NCBI RefSeq assembly: GCF_014635345.1
Contig: NZ_BMCU01000005.1
Coordinates: forward strand, 124,001 to 188,000
Direction: 5' to 3'
Length of the DNA stretch: 64,000 bases
Source of the DNA: Rhodococcoides trifolii
GTDB taxonomy: Bacteria > Actinomycetota > Actinomycetes > Mycobacteriales > Mycobacteriaceae
In this document: positions 17,356 through 25,472 of the stretch, in pieces
Layout: each line of letters starts with the position of its first letter
Position numbering within the stretch: position 1 is the first letter of the stretch
Notes under the pieces: model-generated
The model's input: the letters and a program-made list of their open reading frames with translations, nothing else
Database searches by the model: none
What the model was told of the DNA's origin: nothing
Made by a program: the position numbers and the translations under genes

Positions 17356-18474
17356 TCAGGCGATGGCGTCGATGGACGCGGTCACTCGTTCCTTGAAGGA
17401 GTCGGGCAGCGGCACGTAGCCCTGCTCGCCGAGGTTCGCCTGTCCCTCGTTCGCTGCACTGGTGAGGAAGGACTTGACGGCGGCCGTGGTGTCGGCGTCG
17501 TATCCCTTCGAGCAGACGATCTCGTACGTGGCGAGCACCAGCGGGTATGCACCCTCGGTGGTCGTGCCGTAGATGGACTTCAGGTCCAGCGTCAGGTCAC
17601 CGGCGCCGTCCTTGACGAATGCTGCTCCGTCGATGGCCTTGGTGGCCGTCTCGTTGTTGAGCTCGACGCCGCCGCCGCCGGTGTCGATCTTCGCGACCGT
17701 GAGCTTGTTCTGGTCTGCGAAGGACTTCTCGACGTAGGTGATCGATCCGGGAGCGCCGGCCACTGCCTGCGCAACACCTGCGGAGCCGCGAGCACCCTCG
17801 CCGACGCCACCGACGAAGTCGGATCCGGCGCCCTGGGTCCATGCACCGTTCGAGGCGGTGGTCAGGTACTGCTGGAAGTTGTCGGTGGTGCCGGACGAAT
17901 CCGAGCGGGTGATCGGGGTGATCGGGGTGGAGGGAAGCGTGACGCCCTCGTTCAGCGCGGCGATCGCCGGATCGCTCCAGGTGGTGATGCCACCGTTGAA
18001 GATCTTGGCGATGGTCTCGCCGTTGAGCGTCAGGTCGTCGACGCCGTCGAGGGTGTAGGCCACGGCAACCGGACCGAAGACGAGGGGGAGGTTCCAGGCT
18101 TCGCCGCCGACGCAGCGAGTGGCGGCCTGTGCGAGCTGGTCGCCCTTGATGGCGGAGTCGGAGCCGGCGAAGTCGACCTGGCCGGCGATGAACTGGGTAC
18201 GTCCGTCACCCGAGCCGCTGGGGTTGTAGGCGACGTTGACCGTCTTGTCCTTGGACTGGCAGACACCGATGTAGGTGGACACGAACTGGTCCATTGCGTT
18301 CTTCTGGGCGGACGAGCCGGCGGCCGAGAGGTTGGCCTTGCCCTCGCACGTGGCGGTGGAGCTCGACGTATCGACACCCGTCGACGCAGCGTTGTTGTCA
18401 CTGCCGCACGCGACGAGAGACATCGCCCCGATGGCCGCCGCTGCCAGAACGACTGCGTTGCGCTGGAAATTCAC
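17356..18474 (-). CDS. pstS: Phosphate-binding lipoprotein PstS
   Basis: A 372-residue extracytoplasmic phosphate receptor. The GTG at 18474 follows GGAGGAAACAG and gives a lipoprotein signal peptide ending LVACG. Ligand-binding segments of the PstS fold are visible (GSSAQKNAMDQF, GSGDGRTQFIAGQVDFAGSDSAIKG, TRSDSSGTTDNFQQYL, GSITYVEKSFA). The family passes phosphate to PstC/PstA. A pair of 11-bp direct repeats resembling a PHO box lies about 135 nt upstream, so phosphate starvation probably induces the operon. Confidence 0.96.
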   Translation of the reverse strand: MNFQRNAVVLAAAAIGAMSLVACGSDNNAASTGVDTSSSTATCEGKANLSAAGSSAQKNAMDQFVSTYIGVCQSKDKTVNVAYNPSGSGDGRTQFIAGQVDFAGSDSAIKGDQLAQAATRCVGGEAWNLPLVFGPVAVAYTLDGVDDLTLNGETIAKIFNGGITTWSDPAIAALNEGVTLPSTPITPITRSDSSGTTDNFQQYLTTASNGAWTQGAGSDFVGGVGEGARGSAGVAQAVAGAPGSITYVEKSFADQNKLTVAKIDTGGGGVELNNETATKAIDGAAFVKDGAGDLTLDLKSIYGTTTEGAYPLVLATYEIVCSKGYDADTTAAVKSFLTSAANEGQANLGEQGYVPLPDSFKERVTASIDAIA

Positions 18475-18607
18475 CTGTTTCCTCCGGAAATCGCGCGGCA
18501 CCTGCCGAGCGGAAAAGTCCCCGATGCGTCCCTGACGGCCGCATCGAGCAGCAAGATGCTGCCCGCAGATGAAGGTAAAGGCCACGTATGGACGGAACAC
18601 CCCGGCA

Positions 18608-18629
18608 AGGTGAACGCGAGGTGAACAGC
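18608..18629 (-). promoter_or_regulatory. PHO-box-like direct repeat upstream of pstS
   Basis: On the minus strand two consecutive 11-mers read GTTCACCTCGC... order GCTGTTCACCT then CGCGTTCACCT; GTTCACCT recurs exactly 11 nt apart. This matches the tandem GTTCACC units bound by actinobacterial PhoP/RegX3-type regulators. It lies between mshD and pstS. Confidence 0.7.
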
Positions 18630-18664
18630 CGGGTCGTATGTCCGTTTCTCGGGGCGAGCTGTGA

Positions 18665-19561
18665 TCAGGCGCGGGCGTAGGCCACGTCGACGTGAAAACG
18701 GGTGAAACCCAGTCTGTCGTAGGTGTGAACCGCAGCCGAGTTGTCCGACTCGACGTAGAGCAGAACCGCGGGACCCTTGCTCTCGAGGTAGTGCAGCCCT
18801 GCCAGCGTCAGAAGCCGTCCGAGACCCCTCCCCTGCGCCGCCGGGTCGATACCGACGACGTAGACCTCGCCGAGCTGGGGGTCCGCACCTTCGGGGGCGT
18901 GCACCTTGGTCCAATGGAACCCGAGAACATGGTTCGGCTCGTCCGCAGGGGTGGCGACGAAGAGCCCGGCCGGGTCGAACCACGGCTCCGATCGCCGCTG
19001 GTCGATGTCGTCCTGCGTCCACCCACCCTGCTCCGGATGCCACGCGAACGCGGCGTTGTTCACGCGCAGAATTTCGGCGTCGTCCGACTCGCGATAGGTG
19101 CGCAACGAAATCCCATCCGGTACAACGAGTTCGGGGAGGGTCTCCGTCGTCGGCCGGCGCATCTGCAGCAGTTCACGAACCGAGGTCAGCGTCAGCTTCT
19201 CCGCCACCCGCACCGCGGCCGGCAGCTGTCCGTGTGCCCAGATCCTGCCGCTCCCGGTCACTGCGGCGTCGACCAGTGCGGTACCGACCCCACGGCCGCG
19301 GTGCTCCGGATCGACGACACCCTCGGCCATGTCGACGGCGTCTTCGCTGTCACTTTGTGCTGCAACGACATTGGCGTATCCCACGACGTCGTCGCCGTCG
19401 AGCGCGAGTAGGTGACGGCTGCCGTCCCCGACCGAGATCGCCCGGACCGCCTGCTCCGAGATCGGCGCGGTTCCGTCGATTTCCGTTGCGCGAGAAATGA
19501 TCTCGGTGACAGCGCGAACCTGATCGGGAGTGGGCGAGGATTCTACGATGTGCACGGTCAC
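18665..19561 (-). CDS. mshD: Mycothiol synthase MshD
   Basis: A 298-residue acetyltransferase with two GNAT domains, at about residues 1-140 and 150-298. It transfers acetyl from acetyl-CoA to Cys-GlcN-Ins, the last step of mycothiol synthesis. GNAT acetyl-CoA motifs are visible as VDPEHRGRGVGTALV and VGIDPAAQGRGLGRLLTLAGLHYL, with the C-terminal VLLYVESDNSAAVHTYDRLGF. The start is a GTG 13 nt after the glnR stop, so the two are co-transcribed. This glnR-mshD neighbourhood is conserved with Rv0818-Rv0819. Confidence 0.95.
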   Translation of the reverse strand: MTVHIVESSPTPDQVRAVTEIISRATEIDGTAPISEQAVRAISVGDGSRHLLALDGDDVVGYANVVAAQSDSEDAVDMAEGVVDPEHRGRGVGTALVDAAVTGSGRIWAHGQLPAAVRVAEKLTLTSVRELLQMRRPTTETLPELVVPDGISLRTYRESDDAEILRVNNAAFAWHPEQGGWTQDDIDQRRSEPWFDPAGLFVATPADEPNHVLGFHWTKVHAPEGADPQLGEVYVVGIDPAAQGRGLGRLLTLAGLHYLESKGPAVLLYVESDNSAAVHTYDRLGFTRFHVDVAYARA

Positions 19562-19574
19562 GATCCTGACACGC

Positions 19575-20348
19575 CTAGTAGGCGGTGGTGTTCGCGGGTG
19601 CGTACTCGACCCCGCCGGGTTCGTCCGGTTCGTAGTCGTCGTCGTTGCCGGCCGCGGACTGTCCGGGCTTGCCGGATCCCCGAGCCGGGCGCACGGCCTT
19701 GTAACCGACGTTGCGCACCGTGCCGATCAACGACTCGTACTCGCTGCCGAGCTTCGCGCGGAGCCGCCGAACGTGCACGTCGACGGTACGGGTGCCACCG
19801 AAGAAGTCGTATCCCCACACTTCCTGCAGGAGTTGAGCTCTGGTGAAGACTCGTCCGGCGTGCTGCGCCAGATACTTGAGGAGCTCGAACTCCTTGTACG
19901 TGAGGTCGAGGGGACGGCCGCGCAGACGGGCTGTGTAGGTGCCCTCGTCGATGATCAGTTCACCCAGGGTGATCTTTCCCGACGCCTCGGGACTGGACAC
20001 TCCCCCGTGTCGACCGACCAGCAGTCGCAGACGGGCGTCGAGTTCCGCGGGGCCGGTGGTGGGCAGAAGTACGTCGTCGACTCCCCACTCGGAGTTGACG
20101 GCGACGAGACCGCCCTCGGTCAGGACTGCGACGACCGGTACGGCGGAGCCTGCGCTTCCCAGGAGCCGGCACAGTCCCCGAGCCGCGGCCAGGTCGGTAC
20201 GCGCGTCGACGAGTGCCACGTCGGCAGTTCCGGCTTCGAGCAAGGACGACACTTCGGTGGGCGCGGGGCGGACGGTGTGCGCAAGGAGCGACAGCGAGGG
20301 CAACACGGCTTCCGGGTCGGGATCGGAAGTCAAGAGCAGCAGCTCCAC
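19575..20348 (-). CDS. glnR: GlnR-like nitrogen response regulator
   Basis: A 257-residue OmpR-family regulator. The N-terminus ([20 protein letters not shown]) and [21 protein letters not shown] are typical of GlnR, an orphan regulator with an atypical receiver whose Asp is not classically phosphorylated. The C-terminal winged helix occupies about residues 125-225 ([28 protein letters not shown], then [18 protein letters not shown]). GlnR controls nitrogen assimilation genes in actinomycetes, so the nitrate reductase at 41-45 kb is a plausible target. An acidic Pro/Gly tail follows the domain. Confidence 0.9.
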   Translation of the reverse strand: MELLLLTSDPDPEAVLPSLSLLAHTVRPAPTEVSSLLEAGTADVALVDARTDLAAARGLCRLLGSAGSAVPVVAVLTEGGLVAVNSEWGVDDVLLPTTGPAELDARLRLLVGRHGGVSSPEASGKITLGELIIDEGTYTARLRGRPLDLTYKEFELLKYLAQHAGRVFTRAQLLQEVWGYDFFGGTRTVDVHVRRLRAKLGSEYESLIGTVRNVGYKAVRPARGSGKPGQSAAGNDDDYEPDEPGGVEYAPANTTAY

Positions 20349-20499
20349 GGTGTCTCCCGTTCTCTTCCGACTGTGAGGGCACGACGATGATCGGTGCCCG
20401 GCGGTGGACGCTCGAGCAGTTGATGTTCGGGTGACAGACTAGCGTGTTCCCGCCAGGTACCGTCGGACGCGGCCCATCGATCAAGCTCGTGAGGAACTC

Positions 20500-21279
20500 G
20501 TGCGAAAACTGATTGTCGGTGTTGTGGCGCTGCTCGCCATTGCGCTCGTAGCCGATTTCGGGACCGCGGCTTATTCGGAGTATCGCGTCTCACGGGCACT
20601 GCGCGACGGCGGCGAATTGACCGCCGACCCGGAGGTCACCATTCACGGATTTCCTTTTCTGACGCAGGCCGCTCGTGGTGACTACAGCCGGGTGGAAATA
20701 CGCGCGCAGGACGTACCGACGGAGTACGTGAACAAGACGACCATCGAGGCGACGCTGCGCGGGGTTCGCATACCCGCGTCCGACCTCGTCGACGGATCGG
20801 TTCGTACGGTCCCCGTCGACCGGTTGGACGGGCGTGTACGCATCGAGGCGACCGACCTCGGGCAGTTCCTCGACATCCCCGACCTCCAGGTTTCTGCGCC
20901 GCCGGCGGACAAATCGGACGGAACGGGTGGGTCCGGCGGGTCCGGGAAGACCACGACCGGCGCCGTCGTTCTGTCGGGGACGGTGTCCGTCGGTCCGTTG
21001 AACACGGCCGTCAGTGTCACAGCGGAGCTACAGCTCGATGGCGACAAGGTGAACATCGTCGCCAGCGACTTCTACTTCGGACCCGAGGGCGAGGCCGACT
21101 TCACCATTCCGGACATCCTGAAACCTACTGTTCTCGGTTTGTTCACCAAGACCATCGATCGTCAGCAACTTCCGTTCGGAATTACCCCTACGTCCGTCTA
21201 CGCGGAGGGCGGCGAGATCGTCATCGAGGGGACCGGAACCGGCATCACCATCGACCTCGAATCGATCCGGACGCCGTGA
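20500..21279 (+). CDS. lmeA: LmeA-like DUF2993 secreted lipid-binding protein
   Basis: A 259-residue protein with an N-terminal hydrophobic signal or anchor (about residues 3-22) and a DUF2993 domain related to TULIP lipid-binding folds. Family motifs include HGFPFLTQAARGDYSRVEI and, near the end, LPFGITPTSVYAEGGEIVIEGTGTGI. Mycobacterial LmeA (Rv0817c) supports mannan elongation of lipomannan. A Gly/Ser-rich linker (GTGGSGGSGK) interrupts the middle. The start is GTG after GAGG. It is divergent from glnR and overlaps the thioredoxin gene by 4 nt. Confidence 0.85.
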   Translation: MRKLIVGVVALLAIALVADFGTAAYSEYRVSRALRDGGELTADPEVTIHGFPFLTQAARGDYSRVEIRAQDVPTEYVNKTTIEATLRGVRIPASDLVDGSVRTVPVDRLDGRVRIEATDLGQFLDIPDLQVSAPPADKSDGTGGSGGSGKTTTGAVVLSGTVSVGPLNTAVSVTAELQLDGDKVNIVASDFYFGPEGEADFTIPDILKPTVLGLFTKTIDRQQLPFGITPTSVYAEGGEIVIEGTGTGITIDLESIRTP

Positions 21280-21710
21280 CGGGAATCACAGTTATCGTCG
21301 TGGTCGTCGCGCTGGCCGTGGTGGTCGGATTCGTCGTCACCCGACGCGAGGGCAAAGTCCGGTCGATCCGCCCCGCGGAGGCCGCGAACGACCGCGTCGA
21401 ACAGCTCCTGGCCGCCGGCGTGCAGCGGGGTGTCCCGACCGTCCTGCACTTCTCCGCGTCGTGGTGCGGGCCCTGCGCAGCGGTCCGTCGAGTCGTCGCA
21501 TCCGTGGTGTCCGACTCGGCTTCCGTCGACGGACCGGCCCCCGTCGAGGTGGAGGTCGACATGGACGAGAACCCGGCGCTCGCCCGTGAAATGGGCGTGA
21601 TGTCGTTACCGACCACGTTCGTGCTCGACGCCCACCTGGTCGAGCGTTCGCGCGTATCCGGAGTGCCGTCCGCCCGCGACCTCGTCGCCGCCATCGAGTC
21701 GGCGCGTTGA
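21276..21710 (+). CDS. Membrane-anchored thioredoxin-like protein
   Basis: A 144-residue protein with one N-terminal membrane helix (about residues 4-22) and a thioredoxin fold carrying the active site WCGPC in SASWCGPCAAVRRVV and the cis-Pro loop MSLPTTFVLD. It probably works outside the membrane in disulfide exchange. Its GTG overlaps the lmeA stop (GTGA), so the two proteins are co-translated. It is the positional equivalent of Rv0816c (thiX). The redox partner is unknown. Confidence 0.88.
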   Translation: MTGITVIVVVVALAVVVGFVVTRREGKVRSIRPAEAANDRVEQLLAAGVQRGVPTVLHFSASWCGPCAAVRRVVASVVSDSASVDGPAPVEVEVDMDENPALAREMGVMSLPTTFVLDAHLVERSRVSGVPSARDLVAAIESAR

Positions 21711-21741
21711 CCCGACGGTCGGACCTGCATGAATCGGAGGG

Positions 21742-21747
21742 TAGAAT
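21742..21747 (+). promoter_or_regulatory. -10 box TAGAAT of the sulfur operon
   Basis: TAGAAT ends 7 nt before the GTG of the polycysteine leader, leaving no room for a ribosome-binding site. It is a leaderless-type promoter for the cysteine-attenuated operon. Confidence 0.65.
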
Positions 21748-21754
21748 CGCCTCC

Positions 21755-21841
21755 GTGATCGACCGCCGCGAGCTTTTGCTCACCCGACGCCGCACAGTGG
21801 ATCTGTGCCGCCTCGGTGGCTGTTGCTGTTGTCGTCTCTGA
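21755..21841 (+). CDS. Polycysteine leader peptide (cysteine-responsive attenuator)
   Basis: A 28-codon ORF starting with GTG. It encodes an Arg/Leu-rich N-terminus (MIDRRELLLTRRR) and a Cys-rich C-terminus, CRLGGCCCCRL, with four consecutive Cys codons (21818-21829) and a fifth upstream. The GTG lies 7 nt after a TAGAAT box, so translation is probably leaderless. Leaderless polycysteine ORFs of this kind precede the orthologous DUF4395-sulfurtransferase operon in mycobacteria, where stalling when cysteine is scarce regulates the downstream genes. The gene order here is the same, so I infer the same role. The 99-nt spacer to the next gene would hold the attenuating structure. Confidence 0.85.
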   Translation: MIDRRELLLTRRRTVDLCRLGGCCCCRL

Positions 21842-21940
21842 CGTTCACCGTCCACGACAGGTGATCTGCGCGCCCGATCGGCGCTTCGATCCCGGCCATG
21901 TCTGCCACGCGACACGAGTCATCTCTCACAGGAGTTTCCT

Positions 21941-22411
21941 ATGCCCCCTTCCAGCGACACGTCCGTGTCCACCGCCGCTTCCGACCAGGTCGACGTGCGC
22001 GGCCCACGCTTCAACGCCTGGGTCACCACGGCAGTCCTCGTGGTCGTCCTGCTCGTGTCGACGTTCTCGACCGTCGCCGCGGGCGTGATACTGCTGCTGC
22101 AAGCCGTCTCCTTCGCGATCGGTGCGGCCGCCGGACCCAAGCGCAGCCCGTACGGCCGGCTGTTCGCCGCTGCGGTCGCACCGCGTCTGGGACCGGTCAC
22201 CGAGCGCGAACCCGTCGCGCCGTTGCGATTCGCTCAACTCGTCGGATTCGTGTTCGCCGCAATCGGTGTCGTCGGTTTCGCGACCGGCCTCGCCGCCGTG
22301 GGCGTGGTGGCGACGGCGTTCGCGTTGTTCGCCGCGATTCTGAACGCCGCGTTCGCAATTTGCTTGGGCTGCAAGCTCTATCCGCTCGTCGCTCGTTTAC
22401 GTACTGCCTGA
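21941..22411 (+). CDS. DUF4395 membrane protein
   Basis: A 156-residue integral membrane protein with about four hydrophobic segments. The DUF4395 signature is visible: an N-terminal DVRGPRFNAW, a central KRSPYGRLFAAAVAPRLGP and the C-terminal CLGCKLYPLVARL with its Cys pair. Family members sit beside thiosulfate sulfurtransferases and may handle sulfur species or an oxidised substrate; the biochemical role is not established. AGGAG precedes the ATG. It is the first structural gene of the sulfur operon. Confidence 0.88.
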   Translation: MPPSSDTSVSTAASDQVDVRGPRFNAWVTTAVLVVVLLVSTFSTVAAGVILLLQAVSFAIGAAAGPKRSPYGRLFAAAVAPRLGPVTEREPVAPLRFAQLVGFVFAAIGVVGFATGLAAVGVVATAFALFAAILNAAFAICLGCKLYPLVARLRTA

Positions 22412-22462
22412 CACCGCACGATTTCGCTTCATTCTTCCGTCACGAACCGAAAGGAACCATCC

Positions 22463-23296
22463 ATGGCTCGCTCCGACGTCCTGGTCTCTGCCGACTGGGC
22501 CGAGCAGAACCTCGCCACACCCAACGTCGTCCTCGTCGAGGTCGACGAGGACACCAGTGCCTACGACACCGGTCACATCGAGGGTGCGATCAAGCTCGAC
22601 TGGAAGAACGACCTGCAGGATTCGGTTCGCCGCGATTTCCTGAACCAGGAGCAGTTCTCGGATCTGCTGTCCTCCAAGGGCGTCACCAAGGACGACACGG
22701 TGATCCTCTACGGCGGCAACAACAACTGGTTCGCCGCCTACGCCTACTGGTACTTCAAGCTGTACGGCCACAAGGATGTTCGGCTGCTCGACGGTGGTCG
22801 AAAGAAGTGGGAGCTCGACGGCCGGCCGTTGAGCACCGACACCGTGACACGTGAGCACGCGACGTACAAGGCCGAGTCGCCCGATCTGTCCATTCGTGCG
22901 TTCCGCGACGAGGTCATCGACGCCATCGGAACCAAGAACCTTCTCGACATTCGCTCCCCCGACGAGTACTCGGGCAAGATCCTCGCGCCGGCCCACCTTC
23001 CGCAGGAGCAGAGCCAGCGCCCCGGACACATCCCCGGTGCCGTGAACGTTCCGTGGAGCAAGGCAGCCAACGAGGACGGCACGTTCAAGTCCGACGACGA
23101 GCTCAAGGAGCTCTACGACGGTGTCGGTATCGACCCCTCGAAGGGCACGATCGCCTACTGCCGCATCGGCGAGCGTTCGTCGCACAGCTGGTTCGCACTC
23201 ACACAGCTGCTCGGCTACGACAACGTCAAGAACTACGACGGCAGCTGGACCGAGTACGGCTCCCTCGTGGGAGCACCTATCGAGTTGGGAGAATAG
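22463..23296 (+). CDS. cysA2: Thiosulfate sulfurtransferase (rhodanese, CysA2/SseA type)
   Basis: A 277-residue two-domain rhodanese that moves sulfane sulfur from thiosulfate to a thiophilic acceptor. The inactive N-terminal domain is about residues 1-125; the catalytic domain carries the active-site Cys in IAYCRIGERSSHSWFAL. The N-terminus MARSDVLVSADWAEQNL and length match the CysA2 group. It precedes sseC with a 2-nt gap, as in M. tuberculosis Rv0815c-Rv0814c. Confidence 0.95.
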   Translation: MARSDVLVSADWAEQNLATPNVVLVEVDEDTSAYDTGHIEGAIKLDWKNDLQDSVRRDFLNQEQFSDLLSSKGVTKDDTVILYGGNNNWFAAYAYWYFKLYGHKDVRLLDGGRKKWELDGRPLSTDTVTREHATYKAESPDLSIRAFRDEVIDAIGTKNLLDIRSPDEYSGKILAPAHLPQEQSQRPGHIPGAVNVPWSKAANEDGTFKSDDELKELYDGVGIDPSKGTIAYCRIGERSSHSWFALTQLLGYDNVKNYDGSWTEYGSLVGAPIELGE

Positions 23297-23298
23297 AC

Positions 23299-23604
23299 AT
23301 GTGTGGAGCACCCACTCAGGGACAGACCTTGCCGGCCGGCGTCGACATCGAGAAGGAGACGGTCATCACCGGCCGTGTTCTCGCGTCCGACGGTCAGCCC
23401 ATCGGCGGAGCGTACGTCCGCCTGCTCGACAGCACCGGTGAGTTCACCGCCGAGGTAGTCGCTTCGGGCACAGGCGATTTCCGTTTCTTCGCCGCGCCCG
23501 GTAACTGGACGCTTCGTGCGCTCTCGTCGTCGGGCAACGGCGGCGCCACGATCAACCCCGAAGGCGCGGGCATTCACGAGCAGAACGTGACCGTCGACGC
23601 CTGA
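23299..23604 (+). CDS. sseC: SseC-like DUF1416 protein
   Basis: A 101-residue DUF1416 protein starting MCGAPTQGQTLPAGVD. Its beta-rich sequence (GRVLASDGQPIGGAYVRLLD, then FRFFAAPGNWTLRALS) resembles a carboxypeptidase-regulatory-like sandwich. Orthologues always accompany the rhodanese, and Cys2 near the N-terminus may carry sulfur; this is inference. It ends just before a strong terminator. Confidence 0.9.
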   Translation: MCGAPTQGQTLPAGVDIEKETVITGRVLASDGQPIGGAYVRLLDSTGEFTAEVVASGTGDFRFFAAPGNWTLRALSSSGNGGATINPEGAGIHEQNVTVDA

Positions 23605-23620
23605 CGCTCCCGTTCGACAA

Positions 23621-23660
23621 GAAAGGCCCCGACTCCCTGCCTGTGGAGTCGGGGCCTTTC
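23621..23660. terminator. Terminator after sseC (bidirectional)
   Basis: A perfect 16-bp stem between 23621-23636 (GAAAGGCCCCGACTCC) and 23645-23660, with an 8-nt loop. The A-rich and T-rich ends allow termination in both directions, serving sseC and the convergent cutinase-like gene. Confidence 0.9.
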
Positions 23661-23677
23661 TCATGTCGCGATGCCGA

Positions 23678-25177
23678 TCAGGGAACCGACTTGATCGGAA
23701 CGGGCTGCGGGCCGATGCCGAACGACTGCAGCAGAGACCCGAACGAGTCGTCGATGGTCACCTGCGGCTGCGCGGGCGGAGCGGCAGAACCGGGTGCGAC
23801 CGGTGGGATCACCTGCGCCGGAGCCGGTTCGGTCGAGGCCGCCGGCGGTTGCTCCGCGTCCCGTCGCTCGCTGTCCTGCTGCGCGAGCGTGGTGATCCAT
23901 CGGATCATCTTGTCGCTCTCCCACTCTCGTCCCGGCAAGGCGTTCCAGTAGGTGAGGTGCTGGAGGAAGCCGAAAGCGATGTACGGCTCGGTGATCAGCT
24001 GGGCGATGTCCGCGTTGTCCTCCGCGAAGCCCACGCGCTCCGCATTCAGCTTGGCGTTCACCACTTCTCGGCCGGGCCCCGCCGCCCACTGCAACGCAGC
24101 GAGGACCTGAGCCTGCGTCGGCGGCGGGTCCGGGGTGCCGCGCGGTTCCGTCCGATCGGACTCGCGGAGCACGACGTCGAGAGCGGATTCTTCCGACGTC
24201 GCGAACTCGGGATGCGCGAAGACATAGGCGATCGAGCGGGCAGCGGTGGCGGCAACCACGTTGGACAATTCCGTCACCGTCGAGACGAGGTCGAGGGGGT
24301 CCCAGTGGACCTGCCCGAAGACTCCGAGCAGCAGCGGCAGCATCGCGATGTTGCGGGGCGCATCGCACGAGAGATCGTACGGTCGGCACGCCCACAACAT
24401 CTTGTCGGTGAGCTTCCCGTAGTCCTTGGGCTCACTCGACATGAAGCCGCCGCCCGACGGGCCCGCGATGTCGATCGACGGCGTCCCCGCGGGCCGGTAC
24501 GGATCACCGACCAGACCCACGCCGAGGACGTCGCTCGCGTTGACGGCCGCGTCGTCGGGCCGGCTGCCGATGTCGACGCTCACACGCTCGGCCACCTCCG
24601 CGCCGATGCTGTAGCCCACGATGACGAACTTCGTCGCGGTGCCGCACCTGGCCTTGTTCTCGTCGAGGATTCTGTTGGTGCTCGCAACTCCCTCGGCCGT
24701 CGAGTCCTGGTACGTCGGATTGCGTTCGCCGATGCCGATACCGTCGGTTGCCGGGTAGGGAACGTAGAGCCAGCCGACGCGGTTGGGCGTCGACGCGTTC
24801 TTCTCCCCGGTAGGAACGGTGAGGTTGGCGATCCAGTTCTGCAGCGGAAGGCGCGCTTCTTCGTCCAGTGGGTTCTTGTCGACGGAGGTGTCCGAACCAC
24901 CGGACAACGCCACGATGAGGACATCGGGGCACGTCTGCGCGTAATTGTTCGGATCGAGGTTGAGCTCGTCGGACTTGGGGGCAATCCCGAGAATCGTGGG
25001 GAGGTCGACCTTCGGAGGTCCGTCGGACACCTGAAGCGGGGCCTGACCGGGCGTCGCGCCGTCCGGGTCGACCGGGGCCGCGGTGGCCACACCCGCGGTC
25101 ACCCCGGACGCGCACAGCACCGCAGCTGCCAGCACTGCCGCCGCGCCGCGCACGGACTCTGTCAACGAAAGACGCAT
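23678..25177 (-). CDS. Secreted cutinase-like serine esterase
   Basis: A 499-residue exported protein. From the ATG at 25177 there is a signal peptide (MRLSLTESVRGAAAVLAAAVLCASG) cleaved near ATAAP. A cutinase-type alpha/beta-hydrolase domain follows: early TCPDVLIVALSGGSDT, the nucleophile elbow in VIVGYSIGAEVAERV (GYSIG) and a Cys in ARCGTATKF. Beyond about residue 300 it carries a helical extension and a Pro/Ala-rich tail, making it about twice the length of simple cutinases. It probably acts on envelope or environmental esters. An upstream in-frame ATG at 25240 would spoil the signal peptide. Confidence 0.8.
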   Translation of the reverse strand: MRLSLTESVRGAAAVLAAAVLCASGVTAGVATAAPVDPDGATPGQAPLQVSDGPPKVDLPTILGIAPKSDELNLDPNNYAQTCPDVLIVALSGGSDTSVDKNPLDEEARLPLQNWIANLTVPTGEKNASTPNRVGWLYVPYPATDGIGIGERNPTYQDSTAEGVASTNRILDENKARCGTATKFVIVGYSIGAEVAERVSVDIGSRPDDAAVNASDVLGVGLVGDPYRPAGTPSIDIAGPSGGGFMSSEPKDYGKLTDKMLWACRPYDLSCDAPRNIAMLPLLLGVFGQVHWDPLDLVSTVTELSNVVAATAARSIAYVFAHPEFATSEESALDVVLRESDRTEPRGTPDPPPTQAQVLAALQWAAGPGREVVNAKLNAERVGFAEDNADIAQLITEPYIAFGFLQHLTYWNALPGREWESDKMIRWITTLAQQDSERRDAEQPPAASTEPAPAQVIPPVAPGSAAPPAQPQVTIDDSFGSLLQSFGIGPQPVPIKSVP

Positions 25178-25361
25178 TCTCCACACCGAACTTCCCGCGA
25201 GCGCCCTCACGCGCTCGCACAACCGTTGAGCACCGGTCACACGCGGCGCCCGATCACCCTACGAGACGGGGGTCACCGCCGACAGGCGATCGCAGTCGTG
25301 CGGACCGGCCCCGGGACAAGTCACAGCAACCAGCCCGAGAGTTGTACTAGACCCCCTGAGT

Positions 25362-25367
25362 TAAGAT
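25362..25367 (+). promoter_or_regulatory. -10 box TAAGAT of the small membrane peptide gene
   Basis: TAAGAT ends 6 nt before the GTG at 25374, with no ribosome-binding site. It is consistent with a leaderless mRNA. Confidence 0.55.
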
Positions 25368-25373
25368 GAGAAC

Positions 25374-25472
25374 GTGGTCATCTTCTTCGAGGTCCTGCTG
25401 GTCCTGGCGTCCATCCTCATCGGGTGGTTCGCGCTGTACGTCGTGTACCGCTTGGTCACCGACGAGTCGTGA
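25374..25472 (+). CDS. 32-residue membrane peptide upstream of the nitrobindin gene
   Basis: A 32-codon ORF with a GTG start: a Glu near the N-terminus, one continuous hydrophobic helix (about residues 7-28, ending [11 protein letters not shown]) and a short TDES tail. The GTG is placed as for a leaderless transcript, 6 nt after TAAGAT. Its stop codon overlaps the GTG of the next gene in the sequence GTGA, a classic translational coupling, which argues strongly that it is translated. I do not recognise a named family. It may anchor or assist the nitrobindin-like protein, which is inference. Confidence 0.7.
   Translation: MVIFFEVLLVLASILIGWFALYVVYRLVTDES

Noticed and set aside
17197-18624. 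475-codon plus-strand open frame
   Set aside because: It is antisense to pstS and has no recognisable fold or start context.
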